From contig NC_087066.1 in the NCBI RefSeq assembly GCF_963678635.1, positions 61,804,054 to 61,868,053 on the forward strand: a stretch of 64,000 nucleotides of DNA, given 5' to 3'. The notes beneath the pieces were generated by a model. The model saw only the letters and a program-made list of their open reading frames with translations. It ran no database searches and was not told where the DNA came from. Each line of letters opens with the position of its first letter. The first letter of the stretch is position 1. This document shows, one piece after another, positions 35,320 to 47,300 of the stretch. The position numbers were made by a program, and so were the translations under genes. Origin of the DNA: Symsagittifera roscoffensis (Eukaryota; Xenacoelomorpha; Acoela; Convolutidae).

Positions 35320-38300
35320 GTGAGTAAAACGTATCATATTGGGGGAATGGGCTATTGGCCCGTTCTGACAAACCTTATCTGATGTAGTTTGTAAATGATA
35401 GGTCACTTTTTTGTTCAGTGTTTTATTTCATCATTCAACTTCTAATGACATAAATGACTAGAACATAGCCGATCCAAAGGATCCCCCTTTCTACTATTTT
35501 GAGATATGAATTTTTGGCTGATGGACCCTTAAATTTTTCTAAATACGCCTTAACCGCCAATATATACTAATTTTGAGGGGAGAGCGCGTGCCGAAAAAAC
35601 GCGATTTTTTGGTTAACATTTTTCAAATTTCCTAAAAACGCTTTATTGGCTTGTTTTTCAAATTTTTGCCTGCGGTACAAAAAATTTGACCGAAGCTGGG
35701 CGTTTAGTGCTTTGGAAGAGGTCGGAAAACCAATTTGATCTTTGGCCAAAGCGGGGAGCTTTGGGAGAGCTCAGAAAACCAATTTCGTCAAACTAAACTA
35801 AAATAAAAAAGGCCGCCTAATTTTTCGAATTTTTTTAAAAATCCGCTCTCCCTCACATCCTAGAATATCCTAGATCCGCCCCTGAGCTGAGATAAAGTCA
35901 TCCTGGTTTTGTAAAATAACTTCGACTAATCAGATGATCGAAACCAGACTTCGTTGGATCTCTAAAAAGTACATTGGCACGTCCCGGGCGAGGTCATTCA
36001 TTGAGGTTCAGACGAAGAAATATTTTGCGAAGCTCAAGTCTGGTTATTAAGTTTGGACTTTTTTGTAGTAGTGTAAAAGTTTTTTGAAGACTCAAGCACC
36101 GTCAAACTTATGTGAAAACATTTACGGATCTTGTTTATTATCTCATACCCTCCCTACCGCTCACTCTTTACTGCAAAAATTGGGGGGGGGGGGGGGGTAG
36201 TCATATCGTCAGACAGTGAGAACACCGGAGCTACCACTGATTAATTTATCGAAGGTCATAAATTAGGCTCAATAGTGGGAAATAAGAATTCAAGTAAGTC
36301 GCGGAAAATGGGAGCGCTGCCACGATAGTTCCTAAATAAATGGTCTAGAAAGTTGTGGAAACATGCATAACAAAAACAACCGGCAGTAATGAACTCAATC
36401 ACGAATCAATTCAAACAAATACCCTCACTCTTTACTGCAAAACAAGCTGACGGTTGGTTTCAATTTGATGAAAATTTGAAAAACAAAAATTCTAACTCAA
36501 CGAAACCATGGCTTGCTTAGCTAGCATGTGAACAAAGAAGACCTGCTTCTAGAGGCTAAGAAAACTGCAGAAAATGTTGGAGGAAGAAAAAATCAGAAGC
36601 TAGTCCATGAAGATACCATTTTGAAAATGCAAGTAGAACTAAAAGAAGCTCGTCTGCAACAACAGAAGCTACAACATCAATATGAAACTATCACAAGACT
36701 GTAAAAAGATGTAGAGTTTTTCCGAAAACAAACTGAAAAAACAATTGACAATTTACTAGAACAAAAACAACAAGCAGAGTATCCGACATTTCAACAACAC
36801 AAAGACAAATTTCAGCACAATTTCGTCCCTCGGCTAACAGAAAACCGCATAATATTGGAGAGCTCATTCCAAAACATTAATCAACGGGATATTGGGCCAC
36901 TAGGCAATGCTTTCATATTCATCGGCTCCTATAAACGACGTTAATATTATTGTTGACAGGTATACTTATGGGGAAAAAGTTGGAACTCTTGCTATGGTTG
37001 TCGGACATATCTGTATTGATCGGGGACTAACCAGAAAAGATACTTGTGAAAAACTTCGTAAGAATATTGACAAAACCATTGAAAAAATCAAGCCTCATAG
37101 ATTTGCAGTTTGCAAAAAAACTCTTGTTATAAACCTTTTTTTGGCAAAGATCAAAACAACACTGAAATAAATTTTTTCAATTATGCTCTGGAAAATATGT
37201 GTTTGGAAAAAGATGGTACTTTTCCCTGGTGAATACTGAGTGTGTGAATACTAATCTAACAGCTACTAACAATTGTGAGGACGGAGTGCACCCGAATGCT
37301 AGTGACGTTCAACTACTAGTGAAAAATCAAGGTGCTATTTTTCTGAAAACGGTCTGCCATTTACATTGCTTAAACTAAACCGCGAAAAATAGTTCGCAAA
37401 CCAAAGTGCGTTTAATTTACAATTTTGACAGTCAGTTAAAGAATTTGCATTTTTGCCGCTCTTTCAGTTTTTCGTGTTTTTAATCAGGAATTGAACAACA
37501 AACTTAACCCTTTTTTGCAAGCGTTTTTCCCTCAAAAATTCTTCCACTAAAGGAAAAAAACGCAAACAAAAACTGGTCTTATTTATATCTGTTTATACAA
37601 TTGTATTATATTTACTTTAAATTTTTGCGTATCGTAAAAAAACTCATGTTAGTCCTCTCAGGAGACATTGAAGAAAATCCTTGTCACTTTTATGGCCTGC
37701 AAGAGTTATTATCTTCTGAACAGTTTTCGAAAACTGAGGGTTAATCTAAAACAGTCAAATTTTGCTCGGTAAATTTCAGGAGCGTGCAAAACAAACATCA
37801 AGAAATTTTCGATTTTATTGGTGATGTTTCGATGAACCCTATAGGTATAGCAACAGAACCATGACTCAATAACAAAACAGTAGGAAATACTATTTTAGGC
37901 TATAGGCAAAATTTTGTTCATCTTCCATGCCCCGAATGGACAGGTCTAAGAAGAGGGGGATTTGTTGGAGTCTGGACTACTTTATCATTCAAAATGCATG
38001 TTCGTAAAGTTCTCATGACTGCTGATAGAAAACTTTTTGAGTCATTATGGGTTGAAAATGAGTCATGAAGCATGCAACATATTCGATTATTGTTTCGTAT
38101 TGCTCAAGAAAAAACCTCTTTCCGTACTTTTTCGACGAAATAGGTGGGGAATTTTCTCATAGGTTTGCTTCAAAAATGGAAGTTTTTATATTTGAGGATA
38201 ACAAAATAGATCTTTTAAAACAAGACGAGTCAACAAACTTTCACGACTTTGCTGAAAACTGTGGTTTGGTTATACCAAACGCAACTAAACGATTCACGTG

Positions 38301-41300
38301 TAACAGATAAAAGTTTCTCACTTATCGACCATTTCTTAGTTTCCAAGAACCAATTAGTTTGTTTTAGTTCGTAAGAATTGCCATTCAACACAGATCTATT
38401 TATGCTTTTATATGAAACATTAAATTCATGCAAGCCAAAAATGAAATCTTTGAAATTGAGGCAAGAGATTTTCCTACCTATAATGGGGTAAAATTCATCT
38501 TGGAACTTGCATTTTTTGATTCGTCAGAAATGTATAAAAAATCCTTGGGATCGGAAAGTTTGAAACTTTTGGACTTATTTTTGAAAAACTATAAGTGCGC
38601 ATGATCCATATCTCACAAAAACCATAAATAAAAAAATGGTAACCAAAAACAAAAAACCATGGATTGAAAATCCTTGATGACTCTGATAAACAATAAACAT
38701 ACATATTTTAAAATCTGGAAAAACATTGGTTGTGCGGTAGCGCACAGAGAATTCAAAAAACTTAGAAATATGATTAACAAAAAATTGGCAATTGCTTCAC
38801 AAAAATACCACATGGAAAGTTTTCAGCAGCTTTCAAAAGTAAAAAATGATGGAATTTCATAAACAAAAGTAGGGAAAAAAGAGTAATCAAAAGTCAGTAA
38901 CTATTAGCTAAGTAGATCTGGAAACAGGCCAAAAAAGATGTTGCTGGAATGGCAAATCATTTGAATCAAGTTTATTCAAAACTAGGTATTCTTAATGGCG
39001 AACATATACCCCGAAAAACAAAAGATCAAATTACAAATGCAGTTTTTGAATTTCGTAGCGTTACAAAAAAGAGAGATTTACGAAGAAATAGACAAATTAT
39101 TGTTAATTAAATCTTCAGGACCGATGGGAATACAAGCTTTTTGCCTTGAACAAGGTAAACTTGCTATCGCAACACACCTCCAACTCGCCATAAAGGAAAG
39201 TATAATATAAAACAAATTTTCATCATTCTTTAAAAAGACATATATCAACCCTGTCTTCAAAAAATGTGAAACACAGGCTGCGTCAAATTATAGGCCTATT
39301 CGTGTGAGCGACACACTTTCAAAAATTTTTGAATGTTTGCTTTTGAACCAATTTATGAAATATCTCAAACAAAGTTCGTTATTAAACGTCTACTAATTCG
39401 GAAGTCAGAAAAACAAATCTGCGACTGATGCAGTAATGACTTTTACGCAAATGGTTTGTGAAAACATGGATCAATTAAGAAAATCAAGTGCACTTTTCTA
39501 TTTCTTGCTGAAGCTTTCAATTCATTTTTATATGAAGTCTTTTTACAAAAAATTTAAAAGTATGCATTTTCCAAAAATGCATCAAATCTCAAAAACGAAA
39601 TTTTGAGAGACCATCAACAATGTGTAAAACTTCAAAATCATTATTCTGGCTGGATAACAATTAGTCTGGCGCTCCACAAGGTGTGTTTTAGGACCAGTAA
39701 TTTTCATTCTTCAAGTAAATTATTTTAAAAACCAAATCAAAACGAACTTGAAGTTAGTGCAATTTTCAGATGATACAAGTATCATTTAAATAGGAAACTC
39801 AATCAAGAAACTAAGAACCTCAATACTCGAAACGCTAGAAAATATACATGAATATTTGATAGAAAAAAAACCTGTCCTCAATCTTGATAAAACTAAAGTT
39901 ATTGTATTTGGGGCGGAGAATTATTGAGAAAAACTTTTTATAGAGAAGAAAAGGCAACCGCAAAGGAACATCCCGGGTTTCTTGGAAATTTAGTGGACAA
40001 AAATCTAACTTTTTCAATTGAATTGAATACATTTATACACAAAATGGCTGTTGCGGTTAAGTCAATATACAGCGTTCGACACATGGTACCCTTAGAACAA
40101 GATTTATGCTTTTCAGATCACTAGTTTTGTCACATTTATCTTTGAGTTCAAAATTTTTTCAAAATCTACACATGTCTCAAAATAACAGAATAAACAGACA
40201 AACTATGTGGGGAATCAAAATGTGCTATCTCCGCAGAAAAAATGATCATGCACGAGATCTACTTCTCAAGTCTAAGCTCCTACCTGCCGAAGTTTTCATT
40301 AACCAACATAGCTTGACTAGAATGTTCGATGTGGAGAAAAATATTCTGAAAATGCAATTAGTAAGCAGTTCATCTATAACAAAGTACCTGTGAAACTAAA
40401 CGAACGCACATAACAAATAAAACAAAACAGTTTTCTAAAAACAAATTGGGGAAAAAAATCTGTAGTAAACAAAAGTTGTTATAAATGGAACTATTTAACA
40501 TGAAGCTGAGAAAATTAAAACTAAAAAAAAAATTAAATTTCAAGTTAAAAAATTTTGATAGAAATACACGAAAAAATTCGTATTGACAGATCGGTCAATT
40601 TTTTTCGAGATTATTTTTATATCTACAGTTTTTTTTGAGTTATTCATTTTCATTTATATAAGTTGTATTTGTATATTTACACGCCGGTGTAGTTGTTGAC
40701 TTATCATGATAATTCTATTTTGTAGCAGCATGTATTTTTAACCAAGCAATTATTTTTAATCTAATTGTTTGTGAAAAAAAGGAAAATTAGAAATGTGTTA
40801 CAATTCTGTTGTAGTGGGGATAGTTGACTCATCATTTCAATTTTAAGTTTGAACTCAACCTCAAAAGTAAGAATTTTTATTCATCATTCACTTTCTTATG
40901 TAATATGTCAGCTTGTCTGATTAGACAAAGCTTATTTGCAAAACTAGGACCGCTTTATCCCAGCTTATCAAAAAATAGCAAACAATACCGTGATATAATA
41001 ATTATCACGAAACAAAAAATTACGTTTGAGTTTGAATTTCAAATTTAAAACGAAAAATACGATTTTGTAGCTGTTTTTTTTTTCTGTTACCTCCCTGGTC
41101 TTTTTGGTCATCTATGAATGATTTAAGTTGTTCACCGTGCTAGCTGATTTGATTTGAGTATACATGTAAGTTCATAAGCATTTTGGCCACCAACCATTTT
41201 ATCGTAATTAATTTCCTATTAGTAGTCAGAATAATCAGGGTCAGGATTTTCAAGAGGAAGATATACAGGTTTTCTAGAGGGAGGTTTCTAGGGAGTCAAA

Positions 41301-44300
41301 AGAAAGATTTCCAGAACCCCATTTAATACGTCTCTGTTTTGATAGCAGACAACTAAACGTAATAAACGACATCGTGCATCCGGGGTATCATTTTTAGGTA
41401 TCGATCAGTACAGTAGGCCGTACACCCGTTTGCAGAACTTCTCCATTACTTATTTGGTAAATGCAGAACTTATTGTAAAATTTTGCACGACTCGAAACAG
41501 TGAAAAAGCGGACCAAAAATGTTTTTATTTGATTTTAAAAGGGTTGTAATTGATTACAAATTTAATAAAAACAAGTGACTATGAGCGTTTTTTGTTCCTT
41601 TTTAGTGTCTGAGGGCATCATGGGAGTCAATTAAATTGGTAACATTTAAGACCAAAAAGATCCCTTAAAATCAACTTTTTTCTTCTTCAATTTTTAGGTG
41701 CGGGGTATTCCAATCTACACGAGCGGACAAATTCAAACTCAGCAATTTTTTGCATAGAGCAGAATCAAATGAACTTATCAAAATTTCGTTACAAGGAATT
41801 ACCAACAGGGGTTCACCAGACTTACAGTCAAGTTTAATAAAATGTCCGATTTTCTCTCTTAGATTTTCACTCTGCTTTTATGAAAAAAACTTACTGCGAT
41901 ACAACATTAAAAATAACTGAGAAAAACTAGCATTTTTAGATAGGACAATTGACAAGCCTTGAAATGAATAATAAATATTTAAATGATATTCAAATAATAC
42001 TCTAGTCGTCTAACTTCCTAAGCCTCGCGGTACTTTCTCATGAATTGTTGCTAAAATGTGTTCAATTTGTTGTTTCTAAAATCAGTTAGTGATCCCATCT
42101 ATTCAATTGCTTTTGCTTCTAGCAAATTGAGGTTTGTATTTGTCGATTCTCTTTAATTTCTTCGCCCCAATTCTCCCGAGACATAGAAAGGGCAGTTAGA
42201 ATTCAATTATGATAATGACAGCATTAGTTATGCCAGTTTTGAATTGGCCGGTTGATTTGTTAATTCATGTCTGAAAGACTCTGAAACATTCATTATCGAA
42301 CGTCTCTTCTAATTATTTGAATACGCTAAATTTTAATCATGCAATGTCCATAAAAAAATTTAGTCATCTTGTCAATTAATTCCATGTAATTCCAGGAGTA
42401 GAAAAACATCCAAAACTTCTGTAATAAATTTTTTCGAATACAACAAAATAATAACACCAGCAGTTTCACCGTAAGTGAAAATTACATTTTTGGTGTTTCG
42501 CTCTTTTTTTTATGTTTTGACTTATGTTTTTATGTTTGAATTATAGAAAAAAACCTCGATTTGTTTGTGAATAGAAAAAAAATTATTTGAAAAAATGTAG
42601 TAGTTGAAATCATGGCCTCTTTTTTGTGACAGCTTAAAATTTTTTTACCAAATGAAAATATCAAAAAGTTCAAATTATGCTCGAACGAAAAAATTCATTT
42701 TTGATTCATTTAACGACAACAACAACAACAAAAAAACTTTTGCAGGCAATATTTTTCAGAAAAAGTTTGTTTGAAAACAAAATTCATTTTGCGTCTAAAA
42801 TATATGTTTTTTCCGTGTCTGAACAAAACAGAGTCATGCAAAACAGTCTAATACAAAACAGTCCGAAAAACCATAGCAAAGTACAAAAGAAACAGTCTCA
42901 TACAAAACAGTCCCAAAAATAGTTCAAAAAAGTCCCATTGATCAAAGTGATTATTGTTCCAGAAGCTGAGAAGAAAATTTATCCCATATTAAACACGTTT
43001 GATTCCAGATAATCCAGATAACAATAGGAAGTATAGCAGAAAAAGTAGAACAACAGAGATAACAGCAGCTGCCACTCATTGAAAGCATAATATGCGGAAT
43101 ATGAAATTTAACGCAATTCAAAAACAGACTCTTTTTTTGATCCATGCAAAAAGAGACAGGTTGTTCAAGATGTTTCATTTGGGAAAAATATTTGGCAACA
43201 GTCAATAGAAACGAAATTCATTAACTATCGACGGAAATCATACTTACAAACAAAAATTCCCCGTTACTGATTTTTCAAGGGCATGCTAATATTTAACACT
43301 GAACACTGGCAGACAACTCACTTTCCTGACGTTGCGCTTAAAGTAGTTGCAATGGTTGCAAAGGACTCCGTTGAGATCGTTAAAGATCACTGCCACTTCC
43401 ATAATCCAGCTGACATCAAAAAACGTAAAATCAGAAAAACACTTAAAGATCGAGCAGCAGTATTTGATGTAACACTACGGCAGACTTTTTTCTCCGCCCA
43501 ACGTGATTTGAACCGAGACACAGCATATCCGTTTGTTTTGTAAAAAAGACCAAAGATGGCAGAGCCAACTTCACTGAATGGCTTTGAATTACCACTGGCT
43601 CTTCAAAAAACTCACGATGGAGAGCAGTTCTTTGTTCACGATTCTGGTCTCCAACCTGAGTTAGACACTCTATCTTCATCAGATGATTGGTTCTGTGATG
43701 GGACGTTTTTGCTCCCAATGTATTCTATCATGCTTATACAAGACACACTTCTGTTCAACGATGCCTTATTCCTATTCTTTACGCTCTGCTATCCGACAAA
43801 AAAAATCAATTTTTTGTCGCCTTCTCAGTATCCTAACTTAAAGTACGACGAGCACGGCAGAAGCCCAGATTTGACATGGAGCAAGGGAGTTGACATCAGA
43901 GAGTAAAACTCGAACTTCCCCGCACCAAAACGTTTAGAAGATTGGAACAGCTATTTCGCGAAACTGGTCAACAGTAAGCATCCTTCATTTCTGAATCTGG
44001 TCGAAAAACCCCAGGACGAGCAAAAGAATTCGGAAATACTGTTAGAAAAAATGTATGCATGACAAAAAGTAAACCACTAACTCTTAAACCACTATACTGT
44101 GCGGCCTTTGACTTGCATCCAAATTTTGTTCCATCTTTGGCTTTTTGATCTTTGACTACAAAAGCAGATCAATTCTGTCCGCGCCAAAAGATCAAGGTCA
44201 AAAAATTCAAATGGTTTTGTATGGGACTGTTTTCAGAATCTTTTTTTGATGTTTCGGAATCTTTTGTATGAGACTGTTTTGTATGGGACTGTTTTGTATG

Positions 44301-47300
44301 TGCACCGATTTTCTTTTAGTTTTGGAATCTTAATTTCGGAAAAAGTTTTACATGAAGTAAAAAAAATTATTAAACAAATTTCATTTACAAAAACAATTGG
44401 CTAAAATTTTTTCCCTGCACTCAAAGTGTGGAATGGTACGAAAAACAATTTTCTCGCAAGGAATTTTATTGTAAGCAGGGGCGGATTTAGGGAAAGCTGA
44501 CGCCCCCCCCCCCCCTCGAGGCTTCGGAGGTCCCCCTTTGCACTATTTTCGGATATCAATTTTTGGTGAAGGACCCTAAAGTTTTTTTAAAAGCGCATTT
44601 AATTTTGAGAGGGAGCGCGCGCCGACAACAAATGCCAGTTTTTGGTCAACATTTTTTAAAAAGTTCTTAAAAACGCCTTTTTTGGCCCATTTTTTCACAT
44701 TTTTGCCTGCGGAGCACAAATTTAGGCCAAAACAGGTACTTTTTAGTGCTTTGGGAAAGCTCGAAAAATCAAAGTGGTCGGCCTAAAAAATGGTCGACAA
44801 AACTTTCGAAAATTTTTGAAAATCCGCCTCCACCCCCGCGATACCCTAGATCCGCCCCTGATTGTATGATTTTTTTTTCAAGTTTAAAATGGACCCCCAG
44901 TATTATTTATTGGCATTTCCCTTTTTTTAACTACTATTGTTTTTATTTTCTTTGTCCCTTTGTATGTTCGTCATAAACTTGCCAGTCTTGATGAGTGAGG
45001 TTGATGTTATTGAATTTGATAAAGGATTATGAAATTTTTTGCTCTAGATTTTTTATGTTTTTCACCTGGAATTTTCTGCTTTTGTGTCGTCTATTCCATT
45101 TTACAGGATTTTGTTCCGACTTTGAAGAAAGTGAGGCAATACTTATGCTCGGGGCAAAAAATCATAAGCGTTGTGAATCATGGACTCAAAATCATAAGTA
45201 CCCCAAGGGATGATCAATCTTAGATTATGCACGTGTTTTATCTGTTTCTTCTCATTGCTTTGATATATGTATGCAAAACTAGGTCAGATCTTTTGGCGTT
45301 TGCATTCATCTTTGATGGGTTTCTTGAATTTGGACAAAAGAACTCAAAAAAAGATATCACCAACGCCTTTTATAATGTTCTTTAATTCGCAACATACCAA
45401 CTGCAACTTCTTTGTCTCGCTATTTTTTTTTCCGTTTATTTCAATGTGCGCGAAACTTATTTCTTATATTGAGCATAGTTCAGTTCTGTGTGTTTTTTTA
45501 TCCTTTCGAAACTTGATTTCAATGCATTGTCTTAATTCTGTCCAAAAAAATGAGATCCAGAAATCCATAATTATTATCCCATAGCACGGGCACAACAGCG
45601 GTTCGCCGTGATGAGCTGTACAGCTCTTGTGTTGGTCCTTTCCCCCGTGGATAAAATGGTCATAAAATATGGTCACCCGAGTCGAGATTTTTTACCTAAT
45701 TTGAAGCAAGATTTGAGCGGTGTGAGCGGTTATTTAAGACGATTGCGCTCAAAATCTTGCTTCAGAATGAGCGGTTTGAACGGTTTTTGAGCGGTGCTTC
45801 AAGATAAACCGCTCAGAAACCGCTCAAACCGCTTATTTTGAACTAAATTTTTGAGCGCAATCATCTAAAAAAACCACTCAAACCGCTCAAGTCTTGCTTC
45901 AAATTAGGCAAACAATCCAACATATTGCGAAAAACTTTAGAAGAGATGCAAGCAGCAAAATAATCCAGTATATATTTGATTTTAATGGGCAGTAAGCTAG
46001 AACAGCTTATTTGGTGATCAAATACAGGCGCGGCGCGAGAATGCCTGCAGCTAGTCCCATTAACAATGAGCATTCTTTGGGGCGACGGCAAATTCGCAAC
46101 CACAACAATAGAATGCTAAATAACAATCAATAAATTTATTAAAACAACGGAAAAACTTTCAACAAATAAACTAAGCAATTAGATGACCACCTCAAGTCCT
46201 GTTCAGACCACCTCAAATCAACCTGCACGTTGAATCAACCTGCACGTGGAAGCTTATACAAGACACACTTCTGTTCAACGATGCCTTATTCCTATTCTTT
46301 ACGCTCTGCTATCCGACAAAAAAAAATCAATTTTTTTGTCGCCTTCTCAGTATCCTTACTAAAAGTGAGACGAGCACGGCAGAAGCCCAGATTTGACATG
46401 GAGCAAGGGAGTTGACATATAAGAGTAAAACTCGAACTTCCCCGCACCAACAACGCTTAGAAGATTGGAACAGCTATTTCGTGAAACTGGTCAACAGTAA
46501 GCATCCTTCATTTCTGAATCTGATCAAAAAACCCCAGGACGAGCAAAAGAATTCGGAAATACTGTTAGAAAAAATGTATGCATGACAAAAAAAAGCTGAC
46601 CGAAAAAAGAAATTGTAATCAAAGTTTGACGATAAAAAATAGAATGGTAGTGGCCCTCTTCATGGAGGGATCAAATGTTGGAATTTATTTTCAGTTATTT
46701 TCAGCTAATCAAATTAATGTATTCAAAAATCTCACAGAAGTTGCAAAAATCTCAATTTAAGCAAAACTGACCAATAAAAAAGTTAGCAGATTGCAGTTTT
46801 GAAAATATTCAAACATTGCCAGTTTGAAATGAAAGTTCGAAAATGTTTAAGAAAAACTTGTCACAGATATGATTTCGAAAAAAAAGAAAAACAAAACAAC
46901 TGATTCTGATTGGTTGAACTTTTTTCACTGTCCGGTCACTTCATCATGAGAATAGTCCTCAATTAGTATCAATTTACAGTTTTTTTTTCTGAACAGTTTT
47001 TAAAATTTCAAGAACCACTATATGGGTAAAAGAAAGACCCAAAAAAGCTAAATACGAAAAACTCGACAAAACCTTAATCATATAATTCGGTCAAATCAAC
47101 CCAACGATATCATTGGGTTTTTGAAAGAGTTTACTTATAATATTTATATATAATCAGACATTTATTCTACCATGCCAAGCAATAAAAACTTTTCCAAGTT
47201 CAAATAATTTCCTTGATTTTTCAAAATTGAGCTAGAGTCGATTTGAAACCGGCAAAATAATGAACCATGCGAGGTGATGATTTTTCATTTCCTACCGCTC

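Larger units (their letters stand above)
43734..46250 (+). repeat. Segmental tandem duplication, unit 1
   Basis: Sequence from CTTATACAAGACACACTTCT to TCAACCTGCACGTGGAAGC is repeated at 46251-49410. It includes the MULE 3' half, a hAT-type MITE and a CGCTCAAA hairpin element. Unit 1 has 86 bp (about 45584-45669, containing CACGGGCACAACAGCGGTTC) that unit 2 lacks. Confidence 0.9.

Noticed and set aside
43443-43718. Minus-strand open frame over the MULE transposase
   Set aside because: The recognised FLYWCH and MULE motifs are all on the plus strand, so this frame is a shadow.
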